64,000 bases of DNA from Welwitschia mirabilis (taxonomy: Eukaryota > Gnetophyta > Gnetopsida > Welwitschiales), in NCBI GenBank assembly GCA_051453625.1, contig JBOZIK010000001.1:162022314-162086313 (forward strand), read 5' to 3'. Positions 45,340 through 58,539 of the stretch are shown in pieces. Numbering within the stretch: position 1 is the first letter of the stretch; every line of letters begins with the position of its first letter. The position numbers and the translations under genes were made by a program. The notes under the pieces are model-generated. The model did no database searches and was not told where the DNA came from. It saw nothing but the letters and a program-made list of their open reading frames with translations.

Positions 45340-46300
45340 AAGGAAAAATATTATAAAGATGGAGCTTAATCAGATGATTTATCATGAGAAGAAGAAAAGG
45401 TATGATCTCCAGGAGCTGCTTCCTCTTCTGACTCTAATGGAATCTCTAAACCAAAAGCTGAGAGATCAAAACACCATGCAATCTACTTTCTTATGCAACC
45501 TATTCACTAAATCCTATAGTATCTGAACTTCTCGAAATAATACTTCATTTGAAATAAGTTCAGTTAAAGTACCTTCTTCAATGCATTGCTTCTTCTTAAG
45601 AGGAGAAGATGGACTAATCACATCTAAGAAAATGTTCATTTTCTTAAGTGAAAATGAACCAAGTGGTTTGAGAACTTTAACTAACTCCTTATCATTTTGT
45701 ATAACAAATTGATGGTTCTCGAGGATAGCCATAATCAGACCACCAAAAGGGAGACTAAAATGGCTTGGAATGAAAAATTTACTAATATAGTATATAACAA
45801 ACTTACAGAGATTGATTCTGATACCTATTCCAAAATAAAACATAATATAGATATATAAAGGGAATACTTCATTTTCTTGTCTGAGTTTTAGAACTAAATT
45901 GTGAGTGGAAATTTGAAAAATAACTCAATAAAATGACTTAAGATGATTAGTTGGTATGTTGGCATGTCATGAAATTTACTTCCTACATAATTCTTTTATC
46001 AGAACATCCTTGGAAACTACCTCTTAAAGAGATGCTACTGAGTGAATTTTGGTGAAGAATCCATCATTCAGAAAACTGGTAATCAATGAAATGCTTTCTA
46101 AATCTACTTCTATAATTCTTCTGTATACTTTAGAAACTAACTTCTAATTGGATTTATCAAATAAGCCATTACAGTATAATAGATGTACCATTTTAAGTGA
46201 TGATTTTGTATTTGAACTTAGAGTGTACATCCATCCTTGTTTTGCAAACTTTGATTTTAACTAGAGCTCATGTCGAAAAGACTGAAAATCTATGCTTTGT
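45340..46300 (-). pseudogene. Post-pol reading frame, copia unit B
   Basis: The minus frame 45843-45514 reads MFYFGIGIRINLCKFVIYYI, then 'SHFSLPFGGLIMAILENHQF', 'LGSFSLKKMNIFLDV', ending '...SNEVLFREVQIL'. Homologous frames exist in units A (37967-37695) and C (53640-54130). The 'LPFGGLI' and 'I..N' surroundings recall plant retrotransposon-associated proteins. No enzyme motif is seen. Upstream part to about 46300 is frame-broken. It follows RNase H and precedes the LTR. Confidence 0.5.
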
Positions 46301-46859
46301 TCTAGAGATAGAGATGTTTTGAAGAAGCAACCTTACTAGTTTCTCTGATGATCTAGAGAAAGAAATCATGTTTTTTCTGAAGCTAGTTTCTTCCCCTTCC
46401 TAAAAGTAGAAAACTTTAATTTTATCATGATAAAGATGCAAGAAGAATAGGATAGAGTCAATGTCACAAGGTGGTAGAGAAAGAAAGGTAGAAAAATGAA
46501 GTTAAAAATGATAAAAGAAGAGAAATGACAAATTAAAAATGAGGGTGGGGGGATCTATGGCATCATGTCTGCCCTTCATCTAGACATCTGGGTTTAAAAA
46601 CCTAGACATCTAGGTTTTAATAAAAAAAACTGTCAATCAAAAAATTCACATCAAACATTCAATGAATAATGTTGAGATGTCCGAGCTTCACTCAGCTGCT
46701 CATAGTCGAATGTCCAGGCTTAACATTTGGGACATCTAGAAAAGATTTAGTAAATCCAGGTTTAGCTTATAGGAGGATGTCTAGAAAATGAATTGGAATA
46801 TCTAGAAAACTACAGAAGGGTACTACATAGATTTTATTCAAATGATGATAAATGTAGGA

Positions 46860-49800
46860 GAAGATTTTTTTTTTTAAGTAAAATTATGTTGAGAAAAAAA
46901 GGTTCCTCAACCTATGTTGATGATGGAAAAAAGTAAATTTATCTTTATTCAAGATCTTAGTTATTAAGGTAGCAATTTGATGCTCAGTATGCTCCCTTAT
47001 AAAATGATGCCTGATGTCTATATGTTTGGTTCTTGAATGTTGAACTATATTTTTAGTTATGTTGATGGCACTGGTATTATCACAAAGGATTTTAACGTTA
47101 TCAGGTTTTATACCAAAATCAGTTATCATTTACTTCATCTAAGGTAACTAAGTAATAAGATTCAACCACTATATATTTAGCTTCAGCTGTAGAAAAAGAA
47201 GTGGTTGTTTGCTTTCTACTAGATCAAAAAATAGGTAGTTACTAATATAAAAGCAAGCACCACTTGTGCTTTTTTGATCATCAACACAACCGATCTAGTT
47301 AGCATCACTATAACCTATAAGATCTAGATTATTATTTTGACGATACCAAAGATCATAGTGATTGAGTATTTTTTTAGATATTTTAGAATTATTTTTATAT
47401 GAATGAGATGAGACTCTCTAGGATTAGCTTTATATCTAGCATAGACTCCAACACTGTAGGCTATATCAGGATGACTAGTGGTGACACAGAATAAGCTTCC
47501 TATGATCCCATGATATAGTTTTTAATCAACTTTCTTACTAAGCTCATCTTTGCTAACTTTAACATTTGTAGACATAGGTGTTGAGGTGTCTTTATAATCA
47601 GTTATGTTATACTGAGCTAGAATGTCATGAATGTATTTTGATTAATAAATAAAAATTCCATTTTCCATTTGTCTAATTTGCACACCTAATTCCCTTACTA
47701 GGATTATCTAAAATTCATTTTTCATTAAATTAGCAAAGTCTAATGCAAGAGATTCTTTAGTAGAACCAAAGATAATATCATCTACATAGATTTGTGCTAT
47801 AAGAATATCTTTGTTATCTCTCTTGAAAAATAAAGTAGGATTAGAACTTCCTTTTGAAAAATGATTGCCTAATAGAAATAAATTTAGCCTATCAAATCAA
47901 GCTCTAAGAGCTTGTTTTAACCCATAAAGAGCCTTATTTAACTTAAAAACATAATCAAGGAATTTAAAATTAATTAACCCTGAAGGTTGAGCAACATACA
48001 CTTCTTCATTAATAAATCCATTTAAAAGTGCACTTTTAACATTCATTTGAAATAGTTTTATTTTATGGAAACAAGCATATGCTAGTAACATATGAATAGC
48101 TTTTAATCTAGTAACTGAAGCAAAGGTCTTACCATATTAATTCCTTCCTGTTGACAATATTCCTATTCTACCAATCTAGCTTTGTTTTGAATAATGTTGT
48201 GGCTTTTATCTCTTTTGTTCTTAAACACCCATTTTATGCCAATAATTTATTTTCCCTATGGAGGAGGAACAAGATCTTATACCTTATTTTTTTCGAATTG
48301 ATTTAGCTCTTTTTGCATGTCTGACATTCATAACTCATCAATCTCTACTTTTTGAAATAACTTAGGCTCAATGTTATATCAAAAACATAAGAAGCTTCGA
48401 TTAATGTGCTTACCACTTCGAGTAGTTATCCCTTCGGATGGATCATTCATAATTCAGTCTTCAAGATGATTCCTTCTAGTTCTTAATGAGAGAGATAAAA
48501 GCTTTTTATTATTTAAAGAGGGTTCATTCTGAAAGGATGTTGAGGATTTGAGATTATCTTGAGATGAAGAAGAAATACTCAAATTATTATCACCTGTATC
48601 TGTATCTACATTGATTGGATTAGATTCATCAATTTTGATATGAATATATTTTTAAACTTTATGAAAGAGTTTATTAAAGACTTAATATACTTTATTTGAA
48701 GTTGAATATCCAAGAAATATACCTTCATCTATTTTTTATTCAGACTTACCTATGCCTAACTTGTTCTTAAGAATAGAATACTTACTTTTGAAAACTTTAA
48801 AGTAACTTACATTTGGTCTTTTACCATGTTAAAGCTCATATACAATTTTTAATGTCCTTATTCTTAGAAAAACTCTATTACTCATGTAGCATGCAGTGTT
48901 AATTACCTTAGCCAAAAAATAATGAAGTAGGTCGAATTCATTAAGCATGATTCATGCCATATCTAGAAGAACTCTATTCTTATGTTCAGCTACTCCATTT
49001 TGCTAGGGAGTTCTTGGAGCTAAAAATTAATGTTATATCCCATTTAAATCACAAAATTTTCAAAATTTTCATTTTCAAACTCACCACTATGATTGTAACA
49101 GATTTTCTTGATCATATAACCTTTTTCATTTTGATTTTTTCTTCAAACCTTTATAAATAGATCAAATGTTTCATCTTTACTAGACATGAATGATACCTAG
49201 TAAAAATATGAAAAATCATCTATTATAACTAAAAAATACCTCTTTCTTCCTAGACTTCTTGTTTGAGTAGGTTTAATCAAATCCATATGTATGAGATTAA
49301 GAGGTTAGTTTGAGGAAATATCTATTTTAGATTTGAAGCTTGATTTGGACTATTTACTTTTTATACATGGTTTGTATAATCTGGCATGTTGAAGATTTAG
49401 TCTAGGAATTCCAGCCATAATTTCTTTGGTTGAGATTATCTTTAAATCCTTGAGATTCATATGTCCAAGCCTCCTATGCTAGATGTCTACTTCATTTTTC
49501 TATACCAAAAACACAACCTTCTCTAATCTTTACTTCATTACCAATCACATACATACATTTAGATCTATTGCTAGACAAGATAATACTATTAGTGAACTTA
49601 TTTTTTACTACACATTTATCTTTATAAAATTATATAATATTTCCTTTGTTATAAATTTGTGATACACTTAAAAGATTATACTTTAAACCCTTTTGTTAAA
49701 TATACATCATAAATTTTAGTATGAGAATCATTTGTAGAAATGGATCCCTTACCAACAATATGACCTTTGTTGTTATATCTAGATATTACCTCTCCACCGT

Positions 49801-49900
49801 CATAGTCTTGGAAGGAGGCTAACAGAATTTTTTCACCAATCATGTGATGAGAACAATCACTATCAAGATATCATTTATTTGTTTCTTATACTTTGAAGGT
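46860..49900 (-). pseudogene. pol: Copia pol, unit B
   Basis: Same order as unit A. Protease 'YLDSDCSHHMIGEK' (about 49870-49825) has the active-site Gly replaced by Asp. Integrase region near 49010-48960 keeps 'NGVAEHKNR'. RT: 'MNVKSALLNGFINEEVYVAQ' and 'LYGLKQALRA' (48060-47897), YVDD at 47788-47777. RNase H: 'LCDNTSAINITKNIVQHSRT' with 'KHIDIRHHFIREHTEHQIAT' (47100-46960), the best-preserved RNase H end of the three. Stops and frameshifts scattered. Confidence 0.9.
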
Positions 49901-50199
49901 AGCATAAGCAAAAAGTAACCTTGTAGTTTCTTTTTTGGTCCATTTCCAATTACTCTTATTTGTATCTTGCTTTCTATCTAAATCTTTAGAATTACTTTGA
50001 AACTTGAAATTGAAATTAAAACCAAAGTATTAGGATTTTTTAAAAGGGCATGAATACTGAATGTAATCATATTCTTGACAGAAGTAACATCGTAAACTAA
50101 AAATATCAAAAGAATGATATTTTACACTAGGACAAAAGAAGGCTTAAGAAGACAACATACTAGCAGTAGAAACAATACCGGATTTGTCATTTGGTCTTC

Positions 50200-52355
50200 T
50201 TCCTAATTCTAAAAGGTGATTCAGGCTCTCTTTTTCATTTGATAGACATTCAGCTATCCCTTGAGCTTGGGATAATTCCTTTTAAAGAAATTCTATTTTT
50301 AAAGAAGACTCTTCTAGTTTTTCTTTAAGGTTGCTCACCTAATTCTTAAGACATAAATTTTTCTTTTTAAGATCTAGACTTACATGATATAATTTTTTAT
50401 AGGCACTAGATAACTCATCATTATTATCACTATCACTTTCTTAATCACAAGTTTCTAAAAAATCATCTGAAGGGGCTAAATTAACAGAGGTACTTACTTC
50501 TTCAGTTAGAGCTATAAAACCAAAATTAACACACCCTTCATCATCACTTGAAGGAGAGCTATATTCGTCCTCATCCCATGTAGCTTTCAGAGCTTTCTTT
50601 CCTTTGGCTTTGGAAGACTTGTCTTTTCGCTTATTAGCACGTCTGGAAGCAATGTGGCCATATCTTTTACATTCATAACAGTGTATAGAACTAGATGAAT
50701 TTTTACCTTTGTCCATACCTTTTTGAAATTGTTGTTGTTAAGATCTTCCTCCCTTCTTCTTGAGGAACCGTTTGAAGTTCTTTACTAATAGGGCTAAATC
50801 ATCATCTTCAGGTTCACTTGATTGAGAGTCTTCATCCACATCTGATTCAGCTTTGAGAGCTATGTTCCTTTATTTTGGATGATCCTCCTTGGTCTGTAGA
50901 GATGCCTCCTAAGCCATGAGTGAACCTTTCAGTTCTTCAACCTTGATAAGGTTAATGTCCTTACTTTCCTCAATGGCAGTGATCTTGGGTTTGAATTTCT
51001 TTGTGAGACTTCTGAGAATCTTCCTCACTACTCGATTTTGAGGAACAGCTTCTCCCAATCCCCACATGCCATTGACTATATCATTTATCTTGGAGGTATA
51101 NNNNNNNNNNNNNNNNNNNNNNNNNNNNNNNNNNNNNNNNNNNNNNNNNNNNNNNNNNNNNNNNNNNNNNNNNNNNNNNNNNNNNNNNNNNNNNNNNNNN
51201 TTCTCATCACTTAAAGAATAGCTATATTCATCCTCATTCCACATAGCTTTTAGTGCTTTTTTTCCTTTATTCTTGGAATACTTGTCCTTTCTCTTATTAG
51301 CACATTTGAAAGTAATGTAATCATAAGCTTTACATTCATAACACTGTATAGAACTAGATGAATTTTTACCTTTATCTATTCCTTTTTGAAATTATTACCA
51401 TAAAGATCTTCTTCCATTCGTCTTGAGGNNNNNNNNNNNNNNNNNNNNNNNNNNNNNNNNNNNNNNNNNNNNNNNNNNNNNNNNNNNNNNNNNNNNNNNN
51501 NNNNNNNNNNNNNNNNNNNNNNNNNNNNTATCTATTCCTTTTTGAAATTATTACCATAAAGATCTTCTTCCATTCTTCTTGAGGAACTACTTGAAGTTCT
51601 TTACTAATAGAGCTATATCTTCATCTTCATGTTCACTTGATTGAGAGTTTTCTTCCACATTTGATTTAGCTTTGAGTGCTATGTTCCTTCATTTTGAATG
51701 ATCATCCTCAGTCTGGAGAGATGCCTCATAAGCCATGAGTGAATGATTTAGTTCTTTAACTTTGATCAAGTTGATGTCCTTACTTTCCTCAATGGTAGTG
51801 ATCTTGGATCTAAATTTCTTTGTGAGACTCCTAAGAATCTTTCTCATAACTCAATTTTAAGGAACAACTTCTTCCAATTACCACATGCCATTGACTATAT
51901 CATTTATCTTGGAGGTATACTTATAGTTGACTCTAAATCTTCCATTTTAATATTCTTGAACTGAGTTACCAACATTTGTAGTTTGTCATTTTTTACTACA
52001 ATCATTCCTTCATAAGCAACTCTTAAGGTTTTCCATATTTCTTGAGCTATCATGCACTATACCACTCTATTCTATGATTTTGAAAATAAGGCATATATCA
52101 AGGCATTCATTACCTTTGCATTCATTTTTGCCACTCGTTTATCATCCTAATCTTATCTATTTTTAGACTTTAGGATGGTTTTACTAGTAATAATCTTGGT
52201 AGGTATCATGTATCCCAGTTCAACAGACTCTTAAATCTCATAATCCAAGGACTGAAGGAAGATAGTCATCTTAGTTTTCCAATAAGCATACGTCGATCCT
52301 GAAAACATTAGTGATTTGGAAATTAACTATTCTTCTGAGAAATTTGAAGAAGCCA
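50200..52355 (-). pseudogene. gag: Copia gag with duplicated C-terminal module, unit B
   Basis: ATG at 52355 (MASSNFSE). Two gag modules follow. The first (52000-51201) reads 'ILRSLTKKFRSKITTIEESK', zinc knuckle CYECKAYDYITFKC (51342-51302) and 'MWNEDEYSYSLSDE'. The second (51100-50440) reads 'YTSKINDIVNGMWGLGEAVP', 'RKILRSLTKKFKPKITAIEE' and a second knuckle CYECKRYGHIASRR (50680-50639) whose last Cys is Arg, then 'CVNFGFIALTEEVSTSVNL'. Gaps of exactly 100 N separate the modules (51101-51200) and break the first (51429-51528, with flanking duplicates). So part of the arrangement could be an assembly effect, but unit C shows the same two knuckle types. Confidence 0.8.
51372..51590. repeat. 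Duplicated flanks around a 100-N gap in unit B gag
   Basis: About 55 bases ending 'cttcttccattcgtcttgagg' style sequence at 51374-51428 recur at 51529-51585 with one or two differences. Likely unmerged contig ends. Confidence 0.8.
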
Positions 52356-52406
52356 TTTGACTTATAACTACACAATACAAAAAGAAGTCTAATCTAGAGC
52401 AACCTG

Positions 52407-52418
52407 GCTCTTATACTA
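52407..52418 (-). other. Decayed primer binding site, unit B
   Basis: Minus strand TAGTATAAGAGCC where unit A has TGGTATCAGAGCC; position beside LTR2 is conserved. Confidence 0.75.
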
Positions 52419-52420
52419 AT

Positions 52421-53424
52421 TGTTAATATCATAAAATATTCTAGAGGAGGAAGCAGTAACTAAGATTCTAAAAAAACATTTTACAAAACTTAAGAAAAAT
52501 TAAACTAATGATTGAAATTAAGAAGAAAAAAACAATTGTGCTCTACTGATTTATAGTGATTCGGCTCTCTAAGCCTACTCCACTCACAAGAGGCAACAAA
52601 AGCCTTCAGCCTCTTAGTTCCTTTAAATAATAGTGAAATAGCATCACCACCCTTGACAAGGACTCTAATTACAACACTTGCTCTTCCTTGAGCAATGATC
52701 AGGATTAACAAGAATAGATTTGATGAATTGTAAGCCTCCTAACTTTTATACATTAGCAAATGAGACAAGTAGAGAAGAAGAATTATAATAGATTGGATCA
52801 GAATCATTCTCCTTAGTACAAAAGAATCAAGCTCTATTATTTTAGTTAATTTTTCAAAAATTAGGTGCTTCAGAACTTCTATGAATGAGATATATATAGA
52901 TTTCCCATTGAGGAAAAACTTCTAGTGAATCCTTACATTGGTTATAGGGCTATATGAAACCATTTCTTAGCCGTTTGTGCTTTGATAGGAGTGCCCGATG
53001 TTCATCTTCACTTATTTTGGTGCTTTAATGGATAGTCTATTGGACGTCCCCACTAAACTTCCCATATTTAACTAAGAATTAATAGGTAATTCATGATAGG
53101 CTTAAACATCCTGAGATAGGGGGTTGGATATCCCATTATATTTTGCCAATTATAGGGTCAGACATTCAGAGGTAGAAGGTCAAATTCCCTAGTATATTTT
53201 ATTGGTTACAGAGTCGGACATCCTAAGGTAGAAAGTGATATGTTCCACTACATTTTACCAATTACAAGGTCAGACATCCTAAGGTAGAAGATCAAATGTC
53301 TCAGTACATTTTCCATATTTTGCCTGAGTTTAGTTGACTAAATTTATTTCCAGAGTTTGAAGTGGAACTATAACTTGGAAATAATTTTATTATCTTATTA
53401 TTGAAATAGACATGTTACTCAAAA
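52421..53424 (-). mobile_element. Copia LTR2, between units B and C
   Basis: 1004 bases, TGTTAATATC at left and 'gttactcaaaa' at right (plus strand). Colinear with LTR1 and LTR3, by eye roughly 80-90 % similar. It contains the 58-base repeats. Confidence 0.9.
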
Positions 53425-53633
53425 ATGACCATACAAATAGTTTGACAATATAATGAGGCACGTTATTAGAATAAAAAACATGTTGCATTAGAGATATGAA
53501 ATTTTACAATCAATTTAATCATATAATATATTCTCTCCTTTTGTCACCATTAAAAAATAAAATAAAAAGAATATAAGGTATAGGAGAATACAAAAATCAT
53601 GAAAGAGAGAGGATTGGAGAGAGTAAGAAGAAG

Positions 53634-54370
53634 GAAGATGATAAAGATGGAGCTTAATTAGATGATTTATCATGAGAAGAAGGAGAGACATGATCTCCAG
53701 GAGTTGCTTCCTCTTCTGACTTTGATAGAATCTTCAAGCCAAAAGCTGAGAGACCAAACTCATGCAATCTACTTTTTTATGTGACCTATCCACTAAAGCC
53801 TGTAGTGGCTAAACTACTTAAAATAACACTTCATTCAAAATAGACTCAACTAAAGTACTTTCTTCAATGCAGTGCTTCTTTTTATAAGGAGGAGATAAAC
53901 CAATCACATCTGAGAAAATATTATTTTCTTAAGTGAAAATGAACTAAGTTGTTTAGGAACTTTGACTAAATTCTCATATTTTTGTATGACAAATTGATGG
54001 TTCTCAAGAATAGCTATAATCAAACCATCACAAGAAGACTAAAATGGCTTGGAATGAAAAACTGAATGACATAGTACATAAAAAAGTTACAGAGATTGAT
54101 TCTGATACATGTTCCTAGACGAAACATAATATAGCCATATAAAGAAGATACTTCATTTTTGTGTCTAAGTTTTAAAACTAAATTGTGAGTGTAAATCTAA
54201 AAATAACTGAATAAGTAACTTAAGCTAATTAGTTAGTATGTTGGCATGCCATGAAACTTACTTCCATAATTCTTCTATTAGAACATCCTTGGAAATTGCC
54301 TCTTGAAGAGAGGCTACTAAGTAAATTTCATGAAATAATCAATCATTTGGAAAACTTGTAATTAACGAAA
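53634..54370 (-). pseudogene. Post-pol reading frame, copia unit C
   Basis: Nucleotide homologue of 37690-38500 and 45340-46080, with more indels; no long open frame remains. Ends at foreign sequence beginning near 54374. Confidence 0.55.
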
Positions 54371-54373
54371 TGC

Positions 54374-54586
54374 TTTATTTTTGGGGGCCTAAATTTACAC
54401 TTCAAAAGTAATCAATTCTATAAATAGGAAATTGTAATTAGGCTTAGTATAGGGTGAATTAACCAACGAATGTGTAATTTGAAGAANNNNNNNNNNNNNN
54501 NNNNNNNNNNNNNNNNNNNNNNNNNNNNNNNNNNNNNNNNNNNNNNNNNNNNNNNNNNNNNNNNNNNNNNNNNNNNNNNNNNNNNN
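54374..54586. mobile_element. Foreign insertion in unit C, mostly hidden by a gap
   Basis: 54374-54486 has no counterpart in units A and B, which are colinear on either side. It includes CTATAAATAGGAA near 54419, a TATA-box-like motif typical of LTR promoters. The 100-N gap 54487-54586 follows, then unit sequence resumes ('gaagtttttgtatc'). It may be the edge of another LTR element. Confidence 0.5.
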
Positions 54587-55249
54587 GAAGTTTTTGTATC
54601 TAGATTGAGAGCATTTATCCATCCTTGTTCTATAAACTTTGGTTTTAACTAAAGCTTATCCTAAATAGACTAAAAGCTATGCTTCATTTTGGAGTTAGAA
54701 ACCTTTTAGATAAGTAACCTTACTAGTTTCTCTAATGATCTAGAGAAAGAAACCATTTTGCTTCTGAAGCTGGTTGCTTCCCCTTCTAAGAAGTAAAAAA
54801 CTTTGATTGTACCATGATAATAATGTAAGAAGAATAGGATAGAATCAAAGTCATAAGGTTGCAGAGAAAGAAATGTAGAGGAATAAAGTCAAAAATGATA
54901 AAAGAATAGAAATAATAAATTAAAAAGGGGTGGGGGTGTTCACGGCTTCACATCTGTCCTTTGTTCAAATTTCCAGGTTTTAAAACTTGGACACTAAGTT
55001 TTAAGTTTAAAAAACCATCAATCAAAAAATTTACATCAGACATCTTATGAATAATGTTGGGATGTTTGTGCTTGACTTGGATACTCACAGTCAGATGTCT
55101 AGGCTTAACATTTGGAAGATTCAGAAAAGATTCAGTAAACCCAGGTTTTGCTTATATGAGGATGTCTAGAAAAGGAAGTGGAATGTCTAAAAAACTGGAG
55201 AAGGGTACCACATGGATTTTATTTAAATGATAGCAAATGTAGAAGTAAA

Positions 55250-58200
55250 TTATTATTTTTTGAGTAAAACTATGTTGAGAAGGAAAGGTCCTTCAAATTA
55301 AGTTGATGACAAAAGAAAGTAAATTTATCTTTATTTAAGATCTTAGTCATTAAGTTAGCAATTTGATGCTTAGTGGGAATGTAGTGAATAGAAACATTAT
55401 TATTTTAAATATGCTCCTTTATGAAATGATGTCTGATGTCTATATGTTTGGTTTTTGAATGTTGAACTAGATTTTTAGTTATGTTGATGATACTAGTATT
55501 GTCATAAAGGATTTTAATGTTATTAGGCTTTACACTAAAATCGATTATCATTTGCTTCATCCAAAGCAACTAAGTATAACAAGATCCAGCTGCTATATAT
55601 TCAGCTTTAGCTATAGACAAAGAAGTGGTTGTTTGCTTTCTACTAAATAATGAAACCATGCAGTTACTAATATAAAAGCAAGCACCACTTGTGCCTTTTC
55701 AATCATCAACACAACTGGCCCAGTCAGCATCACAATAACCTATAGGATCTAGATTAGTGTTTTAACCATACTAAAGATTATAGTGCTGAGTATTTTTTAG
55801 ATGTCTTAAAATTCTTTTTACATGAGCGAGATGAGACTTTCTAGGATCAGCTTGATATTTAGCATAGACTTTAACATTGTAGGCTAGATCAAGTTGACTA
55901 GTGGTGACATATAACAAATTTCTTATGAGCCTGCAATATAGTTTTTGATCAACTTTCTTAATAAGCTTATTTTTGCTAACTTTAACATTCATAGACATAG
56001 GTGTTAGGGTGTCTTTACAATTACTCATGTGATACTTAGCTAGAATGTTACGAATGTATTTTAATTAACAAATAAAAATTCCATTTTTCCTTTGTCTAAT
56101 TTGCAAACCTAAAAAAAAAAAAAAAATTCAATTCCCCTACTAGACTTATCTCAACTTTATTTTATATTAAATTGGTAAAGTCTAATGTAAGAGATTATTT
56201 TGTAGAACCAAAGATAATATCATCTACATAGATTTGTGCTATAAGAATATCTTCGTTATCTCTCTTGAAAAATAAAGTGGGATCATCACTTCCTTTTGAA
56301 AAATGGTTGTCTAATAGGAATGAATTTAAACTATTAAACTAAGCTCTAGGAGTCTATTTTAATTCATAAAGAGTCTTAGTTAATTGAAAAAAATAATCAA
56401 GAAATTTGGAATCAATAAACCCTAGAGGTTAAGTAACATACACTTTTTCATTAATAAATCCATTTAAAAATGCACTTTTAATATCTATTTGAAACAATTT
56501 TATTTTATGAAAATAAGCATATGCTAGCAACATACGAATAGCTTCTAACCTAGCAACTAGAGCAAAGGTCTCACCATAGTCAATTCCTTTCTATTGACGA
56601 TATCCATATTCTACCAACCTAGCTTTGTTATGAATGATGTTATGGCTTTTATCTATTTTATTCTTAAACACCCATTTTATGCTAATAATATACTTTCCTT
56701 GTGGAGAAGGAATAAGATTGCATACCTTATTTCTTCTGAATTGATTTAGCTCTTTTTGTATGGCTAACATCCATGACTCATCACTCTCTACTTCCTAAAA
56801 AAACTTAGGTTCAATGTTAGATTAAAAAAATAAGAAGCTTTAGTTAATGTGATTATCACTTAGATCAGTTATCCCTTTGGATAGATCACTCATAATGTAG
56901 TCTTCAGGATGATCTGTTTCAATTTTTAATGAGAGACATGAACATTTTTGAGTATTTGAAGAGGGTTCATTCTAAGAGGATGTTAAGAATCTGAGATTAT
57001 CTTGAGATAAAGAATAAATACTCAAACTGTCATCACCTCTATCTGTGTCTGCATTGCTTAGATTAGATTCATCAATTTTGATATGAATAGATTTTTCAAC
57101 TTTACAAGAGAGTTTATTAAAGACTCCATATGCTTTACTTGAAGTTCAATATCCAAGAAATATACCTTTATCTATTTTTTATTCAAACTTATCTATGCCT
57201 AACTTGTTCTTAAGAATAGAATACTTACTTCCAAAAACTTTAAAGCAGCTTATATTTGGTCTTTTACCATGTTAAAACTCATACGCAGTCTTCAATATCC
57301 CTGTTCTTAGAAAAACTCTATTACTCACATAGCATGCAATGTTAATTACCTTAGTCCAAAAATGATGAGGTAGATCAAATTCATTAAGCATGGTTCGAGT
57401 CATATCTAGAAGAACTCTGTTCTTGCGTTCAGTTACTCCATTTTGTTAGGGAGCTCTTTGAGCTAAAAATTGATGTTGTATCCTATTTAAATCACAAAAT
57501 TTTTAAATTTTTCATTTTAAAACTCATCACCATGATCAGAACAGATTTGCTTGATCATATAATATTTTTTATTTTGAACTTTTCTATATACCTTTACAAA
57601 TTGATCAAATGTCTCTTCTTTGCTAGACATGAATGATACCCAATAAAAATATCAAAAATCATCTACCATAACTAAAAAATATCTCTTTCCTCTTAGACTT
57701 CTTGTTTGAGTAGGTCTAACCAAATCCATATGTATGATATTAAGAGGTTTGTTTAAGGAAATACCTGTTTTAGATTTGAAGTTCGATTTAGACTATTTAC
57801 CTTTCATACATGGTTTGTATAATCGAGTATGTTGAACGTTCAATTTAGGAATCCCAGAAATAATTTCTTTGGTTAACATTTTCTTTAAGCCTTCTATGCT
57901 AGATGTCTACTTCATTTTTCTATACCAAAAAATAACCTTTTCTATGCTTGACTTCATTACCAATCACATACATACATTTAGATCTATTGCTAGTCAAGAT
58001 AATACTATTAGTGGACTCATTTTTTACTACACATTTATCTTTATAAATGGTATAATATTTTCTTGTCACAAATTTGTGATACACTTAAAAGATTATGCTT
58101 TAAACCATTTACTAAATATACCTCATGAATTTTAGGATGAGAATCATTTGCAACATTGGATCCCTTACCAATAATATGACATTTGCTGTTATCTCTAAAT

Positions 58201-58310
58201 GTTATCTCTCTATCATCGTAGTCTTGAAAGGAGGCTAATAGACTTTTTTCACTAGTCATGTGACAAGAACAACCACTGTAAAGACACCATTTGGTTATTT
58301 CTTATACTTT
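55250..58310 (-). pseudogene. pol: Copia pol, unit C
   Basis: Protease 'WCLYSGCSCHMTSEKSLLAS' (58290-58235) has the catalytic Asp replaced by Tyr; 'HNLLSVSQICDKKI' follows. Integrase: 'QNGVTERKNRVLLDM' (about 57460-57410) with the conserved Glu. RT: counterparts of 'DVKSxFLNGFINEKVYV' (56490-56430), YVDD at 56230-56219. RNase H start: 'KVDQKLYCRLIRNLLYVTTS', 'YAKYQADPRKSHLAHVKRIL' (55960-55790). DNTS block near 55490. Stops and frameshifts throughout. Confidence 0.9.
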
Positions 58311-58539
58311 GAAGGTAGCATAAGTAAAGAGTAACTTGGTAGTTTCCTTTCTGATCCATTTCCAATTACTCTTCCTAGAAGTCTGCTTTCTATCTAAATG
58401 TCTAAAACCATTTTGAGACTTAAAATTGGAATTAAAATTAAAGTATTAGGATTTTCTAAAAGGGCATAAATACTTAATGTGATCATATTCTTGATAAAAG
58501 TAACATCATAAACTAGAAATATCAAAAGAACAAAATTTT

